From JAVBSX01 sp051660685 (lineage in GTDB: Bacteria; Planctomycetota; Planctomycetia; Pirellulales; Thermoguttaceae): 49,992 nucleotides of DNA. Both the position numbers and the translations under genes were made by a program. The stretch lies in contig JBOFQB010000078.1 of NCBI GenBank assembly GCA_051660685.1, positions 1 to 49,992 on the forward strand, written 5' to 3'. The notes under the pieces are model-generated. The model was not told where the DNA came from. It searched no databases and worked only from the letters and a program-made list of their open reading frames with translations. Positions 26,857 through 34,945 of the stretch are shown piece by piece (position 1 is the stretch's first letter; the number at the start of each line of letters is the position of its first letter).

Positions 26857-28152
26857 ATGACCCCAACAACAACGATGAAACGGCGGAGCTTTCTGAAAAG
26901 CGTCGCCCTTGCAAGTGCGGCGTGTTCCGTTCCCCTCTATTTGCCGGGCCGAATCCTCGGAAAAGATGGTGAAATCGCCCCAAGTAACAGAATCACTCTC
27001 GGCGCAATCGGAATCGGCGGTCGAGGAGGTCACGATCTCAGCGTTTTTATGCGTGAACCTGTCGTCCATTTCGTCGCAGTCGCCGATTGCCGGGAATCCC
27101 GACGTCGAGATGTCAAAAGAATGGCAGACGATCATTACGGCAATAAAGACTGTCAGACCTATCGTGACATGTTTGAACTGCTTGAACGACCGGATATTGA
27201 CGCTGTTTTGATCGCAACGGGGGATCGTTGGCATACTATGGCGTCTATTTGTGCAGCAAAAGCGGGCAAAGACATTTACTGCGAAAAACCTCTTTCGTTG
27301 ACAATTCAGGAAAGTCGGGCAGTCGCCGATGCTGTGAACCGTTATGGGCGCGTTTTTCAGGCGGGAACGCAACGTCGTAACATTGGGAATTTTCAATTAG
27401 CAGCCAAAATGGCGCATGAAGGTAAATTGGGCAAAGTAACGGAAGTTCATGCTAATACGCTTGCGCCGGGAACGACACATGATTGGTTGCCCGCTCAACC
27501 CGAACCGGCGAAAGATGAAGTGGATTGGGATCGTTGGTTGGGTCCTTGTCCCTGGAGACCTTACAATCCAACGTACATCAGCGGGGGTTGGCGCGGTTTC
27601 TTCGACTTTCATGGAGGTGGTATCTTGGAATGGGGGTCTCATACCGTCGATCTTTGTCAATGGGGCAATCAGTCAGATGATACTGTCCCGGTTGAGTATT
27701 GGCCGGTTCTGGATAAAGACGGAAATAAGTCGGATCGGGTTGAAGCCCTTTACGCAAACGGCGTGAAATTGGTGATGAGGGAACATGGTTGGTTGGGTCT
27801 TGGAACCTGTTCCTGCCGTTATGTCGGCGAAGAAGGTTGGGTTGAAACGGGCGATTCCGGGAGAATGGCGGTTTCCTCTGACGCACTTCGTTCGGAACTC
27901 AAATTTTTCGGAACTCCGGGGACGGACCCGGACAATCATATTCGGGAATTCCTAGAATGTTGCAAAACGCGACGTAATCCGGCGTCCAATGCAAGTGTTG
28001 CAGCATGGGCCCATATCGCATCTCATTGCGGTTACATTGCTTGGCAGTTGGGACGTAAAGTGCAATTTGATCCGGCAACCGAATCGTTTGTCAATGATGA
28101 TGAGGCGAACCGAATGAGGACCCGGGCGTTGCGAGAACCCTGGAAATTGTAA
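26857..28152 (+). CDS. Tat-exported Gfo/Idh/MocA-family oxidoreductase
   Basis: NAD(P)-dependent sugar-type dehydrogenase of 431 aa with a twin-arginine signal (MKRRSFLKSVALASAACSVP). The Rossmann motif GAIGIGGRGG, DAVLIATGDRWHT and the catalytic YCEKPLSLT (EKP) are present. The C-terminal alpha/beta domain includes GWRGFFDFHGGGILEWGSH. The frame extends to a GTG at 26842, but the ATG at 26857 has GGAG nine bases upstream, which decides the start. Such exported Gfo/Idh proteins are numerous in planctomycetes and are thought to act on glycan breakdown products. Confidence 0.92.
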   Translation: MTPTTTMKRRSFLKSVALASAACSVPLYLPGRILGKDGEIAPSNRITLGAIGIGGRGGHDLSVFMREPVVHFVAVADCRESRRRDVKRMADDHYGNKDCQTYRDMFELLERPDIDAVLIATGDRWHTMASICAAKAGKDIYCEKPLSLTIQESRAVADAVNRYGRVFQAGTQRRNIGNFQLAAKMAHEGKLGKVTEVHANTLAPGTTHDWLPAQPEPAKDEVDWDRWLGPCPWRPYNPTYISGGWRGFFDFHGGGILEWGSHTVDLCQWGNQSDDTVPVEYWPVLDKDGNKSDRVEALYANGVKLVMREHGWLGLGTCSCRYVGEEGWVETGDSGRMAVSSDALRSELKFFGTPGTDPDNHIREFLECCKTRRNPASNASVAAWAHIASHCGYIAWQLGRKVQFDPATESFVNDDEANRMRTRALREPWKL

Positions 28153-28201
28153 AAGAAAATTTGACGTAGAAGACGTTCGAGACGATACAATACACCAATT
28201 T

Positions 28202-28219
28202 AACAATAATAATAATAAG
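28202..28219. repeat. AAT/TAA microsatellite next to a ribosome binding site
   Basis: AACAATAATAATAATAAGG: the TAA run merges into the AGGA Shine-Dalgarno of the HEAT-repeat gene (ATG at 28232). Its length sets the upstream context of translation, so slippage here could tune expression. Confidence 0.5.
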
Positions 28220-28231
28220 GAAATTTTGAAG

Positions 28232-30298
28232 ATGACTTTCAGATATAGAATGTTGGTTTTTCTCGCGGTCCTGTTTTTGGCGGGTCCGTTCGTTTTGGCG
28301 CAAAGTTGGTTGCGGACGGAAACGGAAGAGTTGACGGGGGATTATGGTGAAATGGCGAAACAGCTTCAACAGACGACGGATGAAGGGAAGTTGATTGCGG
28401 TTTTGAAGCAACCGGGGACGGAAAATGAGATACTGTTTTTGAAGATGCTTGCTTGTAAACGACTTGCGACACATGGAACAGCAGCATCGGTTCCGGTTCT
28501 TGCGGAAAATCTGGCGGATCCCAAAATGTCACATTTTGCGAGATATGCGTTGGAACCGATTCCCGGCAAAGAGGTTGATGAGGCTCTTTGTGAAGCAACG
28601 ACGAAATTGCAGGGACAACAGTTGATTGGGGTGATTAACAGTCTTGGAGTTCGGAAGAACCCCGATGCTGACGAATATCTTCTTGCGTTAGTTATGGAAG
28701 ACGGAGCACCCGGATTGAAAGATGCCGAAATTCTCAAAGCGGTTGCCTCATCCTTTGCAATGATTGCATCTGAAGGAGCGGTTGATTTCTTCAGTTATAC
28801 CATTCCGTCGATTGATTGGCGTCAGGCTCCTCAAGGAATCGGGATGAATGTTGCCGATGCTGCCTTTATTTGCGCAGAAGCGGTTCGGGCAGAAGGTGAT
28901 GCAACATCGGCTGCACGCATTTATCGGACGGTTCCGAAGATACCCGGAGCAGCGGATTTTCAGAAGGAATCGGCTGTTTATCAAGAGATGTTGACACTGG
29001 GGGACAGTGAGCGGGGCTTGGAACTTTTGGGGAAACAATTGGGTTCGGAGAATCAGAAATTGTTTGAAGCGGCTCTTAAAGCAGCCCGAGAAATGCCGGT
29101 TGGTGAAGCAGTCACAAAGAAATTACTTGAAGCATTGCCGAATACGGCTGATGTGAACCGTAAAGCCCTTTTGGTTTTGGCGATTGGAGATCGAACCGAT
29201 CCTGCATCCCGGTCGATTTCACTGGGCCCGATTGCGGAAATTGCGGCAATTGGTGATCCGATTCTCGAACTTGCGGCAATTCGTTCGCTGAAGAAGATCG
29301 GCAATCCGAGTGTTCTGCCGCAATTGGTGAAAGCGGCTGCAAGTTCTCATGCTGATGTTGCAAGTGCAGCATCGGCGACTCTTGCGGAACTCCCGGGGAG
29401 CGAAGTTGACGCCGCGATTGTTGCAATGCTCGAAAAAGGTGACGCGAAGTCACATCCGATTGCAATTGACCTGATTAAAGAACGTCGGATTGTCAAAGCA
29501 TTCCCGGTTTTGCAGAAATTCGCCGAATCGAAAGATGAAGCGATTCGCAAAGCAGCCCTTTCGGCCCTTTCTGAGGTTGTGACACTTGCCGATTTGCACA
29601 TTTTGATCGACGTTTTGGCAGATGCGAAGACCCCGGAAGAGATTGAGGCAAATCAATGGACGCTTAAAGCAGCTTGTTCTCGTATGCCGAAAGAAGAGGT
29701 TGCCCAAAAGGTTGTCGAGTACATCGAAAAGGCCAAAGATTCGGTCAAGATGAATTTGCTCGAAATTCTGATGCAAATCGGCGGGGAAACGGCTGTCAAA
29801 GCGGTTTCGGATTATGCTTGGTCAAAATCGGACGCTTTGCAGGACAAGGCGACGGAGTTGCTTGGAAAATGGCGTGATCCCGATGATGCAAATGCGGTTG
29901 CCGCAATCTGCCTGAAATTGGCAAAAGAAGGACCGGAAAAATATAAGGTGCGAGGACTTCGCGGTTATGTTCGGTATCCCCGCCAATTTCCAATGGACGA
30001 ACCGCAACGAATCAATATGGTTCAGGAATACCTGAAGATTGCGAAGAAACCGGCTGATCGGATTTTGGTGATGCAAGCGTTTACGAAGTATCCTTCTGCG
30101 AGGATGTTGGAAGAGGCGATGAAGCTGATTGACGATGAACAATTGGTGAGTGAAGCGGCATGTAGTGCGGCTGTTCAGGTTGGGGACAAGTTGCAAGGTT
30201 CTTCGCAAGCGACCGCAGATGCAATGAAGAAGGTTCTTGAGAAGTCGAAGAACAATGAGACGAAGACCCGGGCCAAGTTGGTTCTGGATCGGCAATAA
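28232..30298 (+). CDS. Secreted HEAT-repeat protein
   Basis: A 688-aa periplasmic or secreted protein. A signal peptide (MTFRYRMLVFLAVLFLAGPFVLAQS) is followed by alpha-solenoid HEAT/PBS-lyase-type repeats throughout (for example AAIRSLKKIGNPSVLPQLVK and DEAIRKAALSALSEV). No enzyme motif is visible. The frame opens at a TTG (28226); the ATG at 28232 with AGGA ten bases upstream is preferred. HEAT scaffolds in planctomycetes often sit beside Gfo/Idh oxidoreductases, as here, but a protein partner cannot be named. Confidence 0.85.
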   Translation: MTFRYRMLVFLAVLFLAGPFVLAQSWLRTETEELTGDYGEMAKQLQQTTDEGKLIAVLKQPGTENEILFLKMLACKRLATHGTAASVPVLAENLADPKMSHFARYALEPIPGKEVDEALCEATTKLQGQQLIGVINSLGVRKNPDADEYLLALVMEDGAPGLKDAEILKAVASSFAMIASEGAVDFFSYTIPSIDWRQAPQGIGMNVADAAFICAEAVRAEGDATSAARIYRTVPKIPGAADFQKESAVYQEMLTLGDSERGLELLGKQLGSENQKLFEAALKAAREMPVGEAVTKKLLEALPNTADVNRKALLVLAIGDRTDPASRSISLGPIAEIAAIGDPILELAAIRSLKKIGNPSVLPQLVKAAASSHADVASAASATLAELPGSEVDAAIVAMLEKGDAKSHPIAIDLIKERRIVKAFPVLQKFAESKDEAIRKAALSALSEVVTLADLHILIDVLADAKTPEEIEANQWTLKAACSRMPKEEVAQKVVEYIEKAKDSVKMNLLEILMQIGGETAVKAVSDYAWSKSDALQDKATELLGKWRDPDDANAVAAICLKLAKEGPEKYKVRGLRGYVRYPRQFPMDEPQRINMVQEYLKIAKKPADRILVMQAFTKYPSARMLEEAMKLIDDEQLVSEAACSAAVQVGDKLQGSSQATADAMKKVLEKSKNNETKTRAKLVLDRQ

Positions 30299-30450
30299 GC
30301 GGGAAATAGGGGATAGGATATGGGGGATAGGGGATAGGGAAGGAGTCCGGCTTGCGCCGGGCTAAGTACGCGCAGAATGTTGTTCTGCGGTTTAACGACA
30401 AGTATTTTTTCCCTACACCCTGTCCCCTATTCCCTACCTCCTACCTCCTT
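30299..30450. repeat. Composite intergenic repeat: heptamer arms around a palindrome
   Basis: A GGGGATA-type purine array (30299-30345), GTCCGGCTTGCGCCGG, a half-palindrome CGCAGAATGTTGTTCTGCG (30371-30389) with degenerate GGTTTAAC, then a pyrimidine array CCCTATTCCCTACC (30411-30450). The outer arrays are roughly reverse complements, so the whole gap forms an imperfect inverted repeat. Confidence 0.65.
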
Positions 30451-30488
30451 TCCCTCATATACAGCACAAACATACTGTTCGACGGAAT

Positions 30489-31859
30489 ATGATAAAGAGT
30501 GGTCGATTGGAAGGAAAACGTATCTTTTTTTTCGGCAAATTGGCCGGGCTAAGCCGGGTCGATTCCGGTTCGCTCATCCGGTCCCGAGGAGGAACTGTTG
30601 CGCGGACCTTGACCCCGAATGTCAACCTGATTGTTGTCGGAGAAGCCGAACTTTTGGCCAATGATTACAGTTTCTGGATTCAGCAATTGGGGGAAGAGAC
30701 GAAGGAATCGTTTGAAGCAGGTCAGTTAGAGATTTTGCCCGAATCGGCCTTTTGGAAGTTGCTCGGAGATTCTCAGGACGAGAATCATTCACTGCCCCTT
30801 TTTACATCGTCCATGATTGCCGATTTGACCGGTTTGCCAATTGCAACGATCCGACTTTGGGAACGCCGAAAATTGATTCTCCCGGTCAAATATGTTCGTA
30901 ATCTCGCCTATTTCGATTATCAGGAGGTGTTGACCGCGCAAGTTTTACGGAATTTGTTGAAGTCGGGAATGAGTCCCAATCGTCTTGAACAACGCTTAAA
31001 GTCGGTTGAACGACTTTTTCCCGGGGAAACGCGACCTCTTGCCCAATTGTTTGCTTTTACTGAGGGGAAAGATGTTCTTCTGCGTCAGGGAACAATCTTG
31101 ATTGACCAGAATGGTCAACAGCGGATTGATTTTGCGTCGTTCGAACCGAATGAAGCCGATCAGGCCGAATCATCGACAACCGGGTCGGAAATCGGGCTAA
31201 CAACCGGTTTAGGAACCGGGTCCAATGTTCCATTGAAACCGGGATTGGAAATCGGGTTTCAAACGGGATTGGGAAGAGAGTCAACAACCGGTTTGGAAGG
31301 GGTCTTTGAAGAGGACATGGACGTTAATGAGGGGGAAGATGGTTCTCTCAGGTCCAAAGTCTCCGAAATGTTGCATTGTCTCGATGCTGTCATCAACGCC
31401 AAAGAACCGGATGTTTCACAACTTTGTGAAGAGGCATTAGCTCTTGAAGAGATTGGAGCCTTAGAACAGGCGCTGTCCTTGTACAGAGTCGCACTTGGAA
31501 TCGAAGGTCCCAGTCCTGAAGTCTGTTTTCAGGTTGCCGAACTGCTTGTTTTGCTGAATGATTATCAAGCAGCTCGGGAACGGTATTACATGGTTTTGGA
31601 AATGGACGAAAACCATGTTGAAGCAAGGGCGAAATTGGGCTGTGTTCTCGCCGAGTTGGGGGAATGGGATTTGGCGATTGCCGCTTTTCAGGGCGCATTG
31701 AAGCAACACCCTGATTATGCGGATGTCCATTTCTATCTTGGTCGTCTTTATTACAGACAAAACCAAAAAGACAAGGCGGTTTCGCATTTTCAGACTTTTT
31801 TACAACGGTGTCCTGAAAGTCCCTGGACGGAGGAAGTCCGGGGAATGTTGGGGGAATGA
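30489..31859 (+). CDS. BRCT - MerR-type HTH - TPR fusion protein
   Basis: A 456-aa cytoplasmic protein with three modules. Residues about 5-95 look like a BRCT domain (LEGKRIFFFGKLAGLSR...SLIRSRGGTV...NLIVVGE). Residues about 105-170 are a MerR-like winged helix (FTSSMIADLTGLPIATIRLWERRKLI). Residues about 310-445 hold three to four TPRs (ALSLYRVALGIEGPSPEVCFQVAELL, AKLGCVLAELGEWDLAIAAF). Between them is a Gly/Thr repeat linker (about 227-272, GLTTGLGTGS, GFQTGLGRES). Its stop overlaps the truA start in an ATGA. A DNA-bound regulator or scaffold is inferred. Confidence 0.85.
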   Translation: MIKSGRLEGKRIFFFGKLAGLSRVDSGSLIRSRGGTVARTLTPNVNLIVVGEAELLANDYSFWIQQLGEETKESFEAGQLEILPESAFWKLLGDSQDENHSLPLFTSSMIADLTGLPIATIRLWERRKLILPVKYVRNLAYFDYQEVLTAQVLRNLLKSGMSPNRLEQRLKSVERLFPGETRPLAQLFAFTEGKDVLLRQGTILIDQNGQQRIDFASFEPNEADQAESSTTGSEIGLTTGLGTGSNVPLKPGLEIGFQTGLGRESTTGLEGVFEEDMDVNEGEDGSLRSKVSEMLHCLDAVINAKEPDVSQLCEEALALEEIGALEQALSLYRVALGIEGPSPEVCFQVAELLVLLNDYQAARERYYMVLEMDENHVEARAKLGCVLAELGEWDLAIAAFQGALKQHPDYADVHFYLGRLYYRQNQKDKAVSHFQTFLQRCPESPWTEEVRGMLGE

Positions 31860-32806
31860 TGAAGCGTCGAATCAAGTTGGACCTTTCTTATGACGGGACA
31901 CGATATTCAGGTTGGCAAGCGCAAGCGGATGTTCCGACGATTCAACGAACGATTGAACACTCTTTGGCGCAAACATTAGGTCATCATGCGAATCTGTTGG
32001 GGAGTGGTCGGACGGACGCTGGTGTTCACGCAATTCGTCAGGTTGCCGCTTTTTGGACGGAAAACCCGATTCCGGCTTCTTCGATTGCGAGGGCGCTAAA
32101 CGCGAAATTGCCGAATGACATCCGCATTTACAGCGCGGTTGAGGTTCCGTTTGAGTTTCATCCGATCAACGATGTGATAAGTAAACGGTATCGTTATTTG
32201 ATGGACGATAATAAACCGCCTTATCCTTTTTTTCTGAATTACAGTTGGGTTGTTTACAAACCACTTGATTTGGAAATCATGCAAGAAGCAGCCGGATATT
32301 TACTCGGAGAGCATGATTTTGCGGCTTTTCAATCCGTTGGTTCTCCCCGCACTTCAACCGTCCGAACGATCTATGACATTTCGGTCAACCGGATTGGGAC
32401 CGACTCTCCCTGGAGTTTACGCCCACATATTTCTTCACAATCTTGTGTTTCTCTCGAATCACCCGTTTCTTCACAATCACCTGTTTCTTTGCAGAAGGAA
32501 TGTGCTGAGCAGCAGAGAAATTTTGCAGAGCCAAGAAAGGGTGATCCGTCAACGACGCTATTTTCACCGTCATTTATAGCGATTGAGGTAGAAGCAAATG
32601 GTTTTCTTTACAACATGGTCCGGGCGATTGCGGGGACGCTGTATTTGCTTGGATCATCGCGTAGTTCACGGATTGGCAGTCGCGGACATGGAAAAACGGC
32701 GTCGTTTATGAAAGAGATTTTGGAGAGTTGCAACCGAGATTTAGCGGGTCCGACTGCTCCCCCGCAAGGACTCTACATGCTTGAAGTGAAATACCCCACT
32801 TCGTAA
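31856..32806 (+). CDS. truA: tRNA pseudouridine(38-40) synthase with a Ser-rich insertion
   Basis: Makes pseudouridine at positions 38-40 of tRNA anticodon arms. Motifs: YDGTRYSGWQAQ, catalytic GRTDAGVHA (D54), RYRYLM and the C-terminal NGFLYNMVRAIAGTL. Compared with the usual 245-265 aa it has about 50 extra residues (about 182-236), mostly from degenerate 18-bp units encoding SSQSPVSLQ/SLESPV-type repeats. The insert sits between conserved strands of the second half, away from D54. It overlaps the BRCT-MerR-TPR gene, and either the first or second Met may be used. Confidence 0.93.
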   Translation: MMKRRIKLDLSYDGTRYSGWQAQADVPTIQRTIEHSLAQTLGHHANLLGSGRTDAGVHAIRQVAAFWTENPIPASSIARALNAKLPNDIRIYSAVEVPFEFHPINDVISKRYRYLMDDNKPPYPFFLNYSWVVYKPLDLEIMQEAAGYLLGEHDFAAFQSVGSPRTSTVRTIYDISVNRIGTDSPWSLRPHISSQSCVSLESPVSSQSPVSLQKECAEQQRNFAEPRKGDPSTTLFSPSFIAIEVEANGFLYNMVRAIAGTLYLLGSSRSSRIGSRGHGKTASFMKEILESCNRDLAGPTAPPQGLYMLEVKYPTS

Positions 32807-32886
32807 CACGGTCAATAAGACACATTCCACATCGTCGGTCAATCGTTTTTTCCGCTATACTAAAAGCCTTATGAGCCTTATGTCAG

Positions 32887-32959
32887 TGGAGCGAAGGGGA
32901 GTCGAACCCCCGACCTCAGCATTGCGAACGCTGCGCTCTCCCAATTGAGCTATCGCCCC
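32887..32959 (-). tRNA. tRNA-Ala (anticodon CGC)
   Basis: The 73-nt cloverleaf folds cleanly. Acceptor GGGGCGA pairs with TCGCTCC and the discriminator is A. The D arm is GCTC...GAGC. The anticodon stem CAGCG/TGCTG holds loop TTCGCAA, so the anticodon is CGC (Ala, GCG codon). The T arm is GGGGG-TTCGACT-CCCCT. CCA is not encoded. Confidence 0.95.
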
Positions 32960-32973
32960 GACATTTTCGTCAA

Positions 32974-33001
32974 ATTCTAACCGTTTTTTGGTCCCTGTCA
33001 A
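32974..33001 (-). promoter_or_regulatory. Sigma70-type promoter of tRNA-Ala
   Basis: Read on the minus strand: TTGACA, a 16-bp spacer and TAGAAT, with about 14 bp to the tRNA 5' end. This is the best promoter match in the window. Confidence 0.7.
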
Positions 33002-33204
33002 ACAGGGGGCTGGATTTTCACGGAATTCTCCGCTATGATGCACTGTCTGTCCCGCTCGGTAGACCTCTCGATTTGGCATGACTTCGATTGGAAAAGAGGG
33101 TGTGGACACGCACTCGCCTTACCCTTCCTGTTTTTTCTGTCCTGTTTGCCCCTTTTTTTTCTACGTTCCTCTTTTTCCACTTTTTCCACACTGAATACAG
33201 AATC

Positions 33205-34626
33205 ATGACGACTTCACGACGTGACTTTTTGAAAAATACGGCTCAAACCACGATTTCTTCCGCTGTTTTAACCCCTTACTTTCTTTCTTCCGCTCAAACA
33301 GCTTTTGCCCAGACTGCGCCAAGTGACCGTTTAAGAATGGGCTGCATCGGGGTCGGCAGTATGGGCAAGTATGATGCCCGCGATTTCAGCCGACTCGTTG
33401 ACATTGTTGCCGTTTGCGATGTTGATTCACGCAAAACCCAAGACTGTCTCGAAGATGACCTCATTGGGGTCAAGCAGGAAAATGGTGATAAAAAACAACC
33501 TGATGTTTATAAGGATTACCGCGACATTTTGGATCGTAAAGATATTGATGTCGTGACCGTCATTACCCCCGATCATTGGCATGTCAAAATCGCCGTTGAA
33601 GCCCTCATGTCGGGAAAACATCTCTTTGTCCAAAAACCGCTCACGTTGACGATTGAAGAGAACAAGTTGATTCGTAAAGCGGCGGAAAAGTACAAGACGG
33701 TTGTGCAGGTTGGAACCCAACAGCGGAGTCAACGGAATGAATTTATGACAGCCGCTTTGATGATTCGCAACGGTTTACTCGGGGACATCAAACGGGTTAC
33801 TTGCGACATTGGCGGAAGTCCGTCTTGCGATCCGATTCCTCTTGCACAATGTCCTGAAACGTTAGACTTTGACACATGGTTGGGTCAGGCTCCCAAAGTC
33901 GATTACATTGCAACCGCTCAGACGACGACGGAATATGGTAAATACACTTGGCCGAGCAACAGTCGGACGCATTATGAGTTTAGATGGTGGTATGAGTATT
34001 CGGGGGGGAAATTTACGGATTGGGGGGCACATCACATTGACTGTGCAATGTGGGCACTTGGTTTTCAATCGCCGGGAACGGGACCGAGTTTGATTATTCC
34101 AACGGAAATCGTTCATCCGGTTCCGTATAAGGACGGATTTCCGACGGAGACGAATCGTTATAACACGGCGACCCAGTTTGACATTTTGTGCAAGTTTGAC
34201 AATGGAATCGAGATGCGGGTTGTCAGCAACAGTCGGGACGGTAATGGAATACGATTTGAGGGGACAAAAGGAACGATACATGTCAGTCGGGGACGAATCA
34301 AGGGGCGACCTTATACGGAGATGCTGGAGAAGGATCGGGACACTTTTAGTGAGGAGGATTACACGGCGATGAACCGGGGTAAAAAGGCAGTCGGGGACCA
34401 CAAAGTCAACTTTGTGGATTGCATACGGAATGGAGGAACGCCGGTTTCGGACGTTGCATCACATGTTCAGGCAATGCATGTTTGTCATCTTTGCGGCATT
34501 GCGGCAAGATTGGGACGTTCGATCAAATGGGATTCGAAGAATGAAATGATTATCGAGGATACCCAAGCGGCTTCCTTCATGTCCCGCGAGCGTCGCAAAG
34601 GTTTTGACATTGTGGACGTTGGGTGA
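33205..34626 (+). CDS. Tat-exported Gfo/Idh/MocA-family oxidoreductase (QKP variant)
   Basis: A second exported Gfo/Idh protein, 473 aa. The frame is open from 33088, but the ATG at 33205 places the Tat motif SRRDFLKNT at the N-terminus. Rossmann GCIGVGSMG, DVVTVITPDHWHV and HLFVQKPLTLT are present. The usual catalytic EKP triad reads QKP, a variant that keeps the lysine. GGKFTDWGAHHIDCAMW is the C-terminal-domain signature. It lacks any close neighbour gene in its own operon. Substrate unknown. Confidence 0.92.
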   Translation: MTTSRRDFLKNTAQTTISSAVLTPYFLSSAQTAFAQTAPSDRLRMGCIGVGSMGKYDARDFSRLVDIVAVCDVDSRKTQDCLEDDLIGVKQENGDKKQPDVYKDYRDILDRKDIDVVTVITPDHWHVKIAVEALMSGKHLFVQKPLTLTIEENKLIRKAAEKYKTVVQVGTQQRSQRNEFMTAALMIRNGLLGDIKRVTCDIGGSPSCDPIPLAQCPETLDFDTWLGQAPKVDYIATAQTTTEYGKYTWPSNSRTHYEFRWWYEYSGGKFTDWGAHHIDCAMWALGFQSPGTGPSLIIPTEIVHPVPYKDGFPTETNRYNTATQFDILCKFDNGIEMRVVSNSRDGNGIRFEGTKGTIHVSRGRIKGRPYTEMLEKDRDTFSEEDYTAMNRGKKAVGDHKVNFVDCIRNGGTPVSDVASHVQAMHVCHLCGIAARLGRSIKWDSKNEMIIEDTQAASFMSRERRKGFDIVDVG

Positions 34627-34666
34627 TTGAAGGAGGGAATGGGGGATAGGAAGGGAGGAGTTCTCC

Positions 34667-34889
34667 GTTTAGCCGCGATACAACGTATCGCGCTTTGAGA
34701 AGGTAGAAGATAGGAGGTAGGAGGAAAGAAGGGGGAGACAGGAAGATAACGGTGTCTCGCGGGTTAACCGGTTTCTTCGCATTTTGGGGACTTCAAAATT
34801 TGATTTGTCTCAATTTTACATTCTTCACTTCTACCTCCTACCTTCTACCTCCTCTCAAAAACACGCAGAACGGTGTTCTGCGGCTAAAC
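34667..34889. mobile_element. MITE-like element, copy 1
   Basis: A 223-bp unit with ends GTTTAGCCGCGATACAACGT and CGCAGAACGGTGTTCTGCGG + CTAAAC. Inside are inverted AGAAGGTAGAAGATAGGAGG and CTTCTACCTCCTACCTTCTA arms around a core containing AACGGTGTCTC and AACCGGTTTCT. A second copy in opposite orientation is at 38351-38551. No ORF is present. It fills most of the gap 34627-34945. Confidence 0.7.
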
Positions 34890-34902
34890 GACACATCTAT
34901 TT

Positions 34903-34945
34903 CCTAATCCCTATCCCCTATTCCCTACACCCCATTCCCCAACCC
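34903..34945. repeat. CCCTATTCC-type heptamer array
   Basis: TCCTAATCCCTATCCCCTAT, then TCCCTACACCCCATTCCCC: pyrimidine-strand version of the GGGGATA heptamer, directly abutting the stop of the FGGY kinase gene. Confidence 0.65.
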
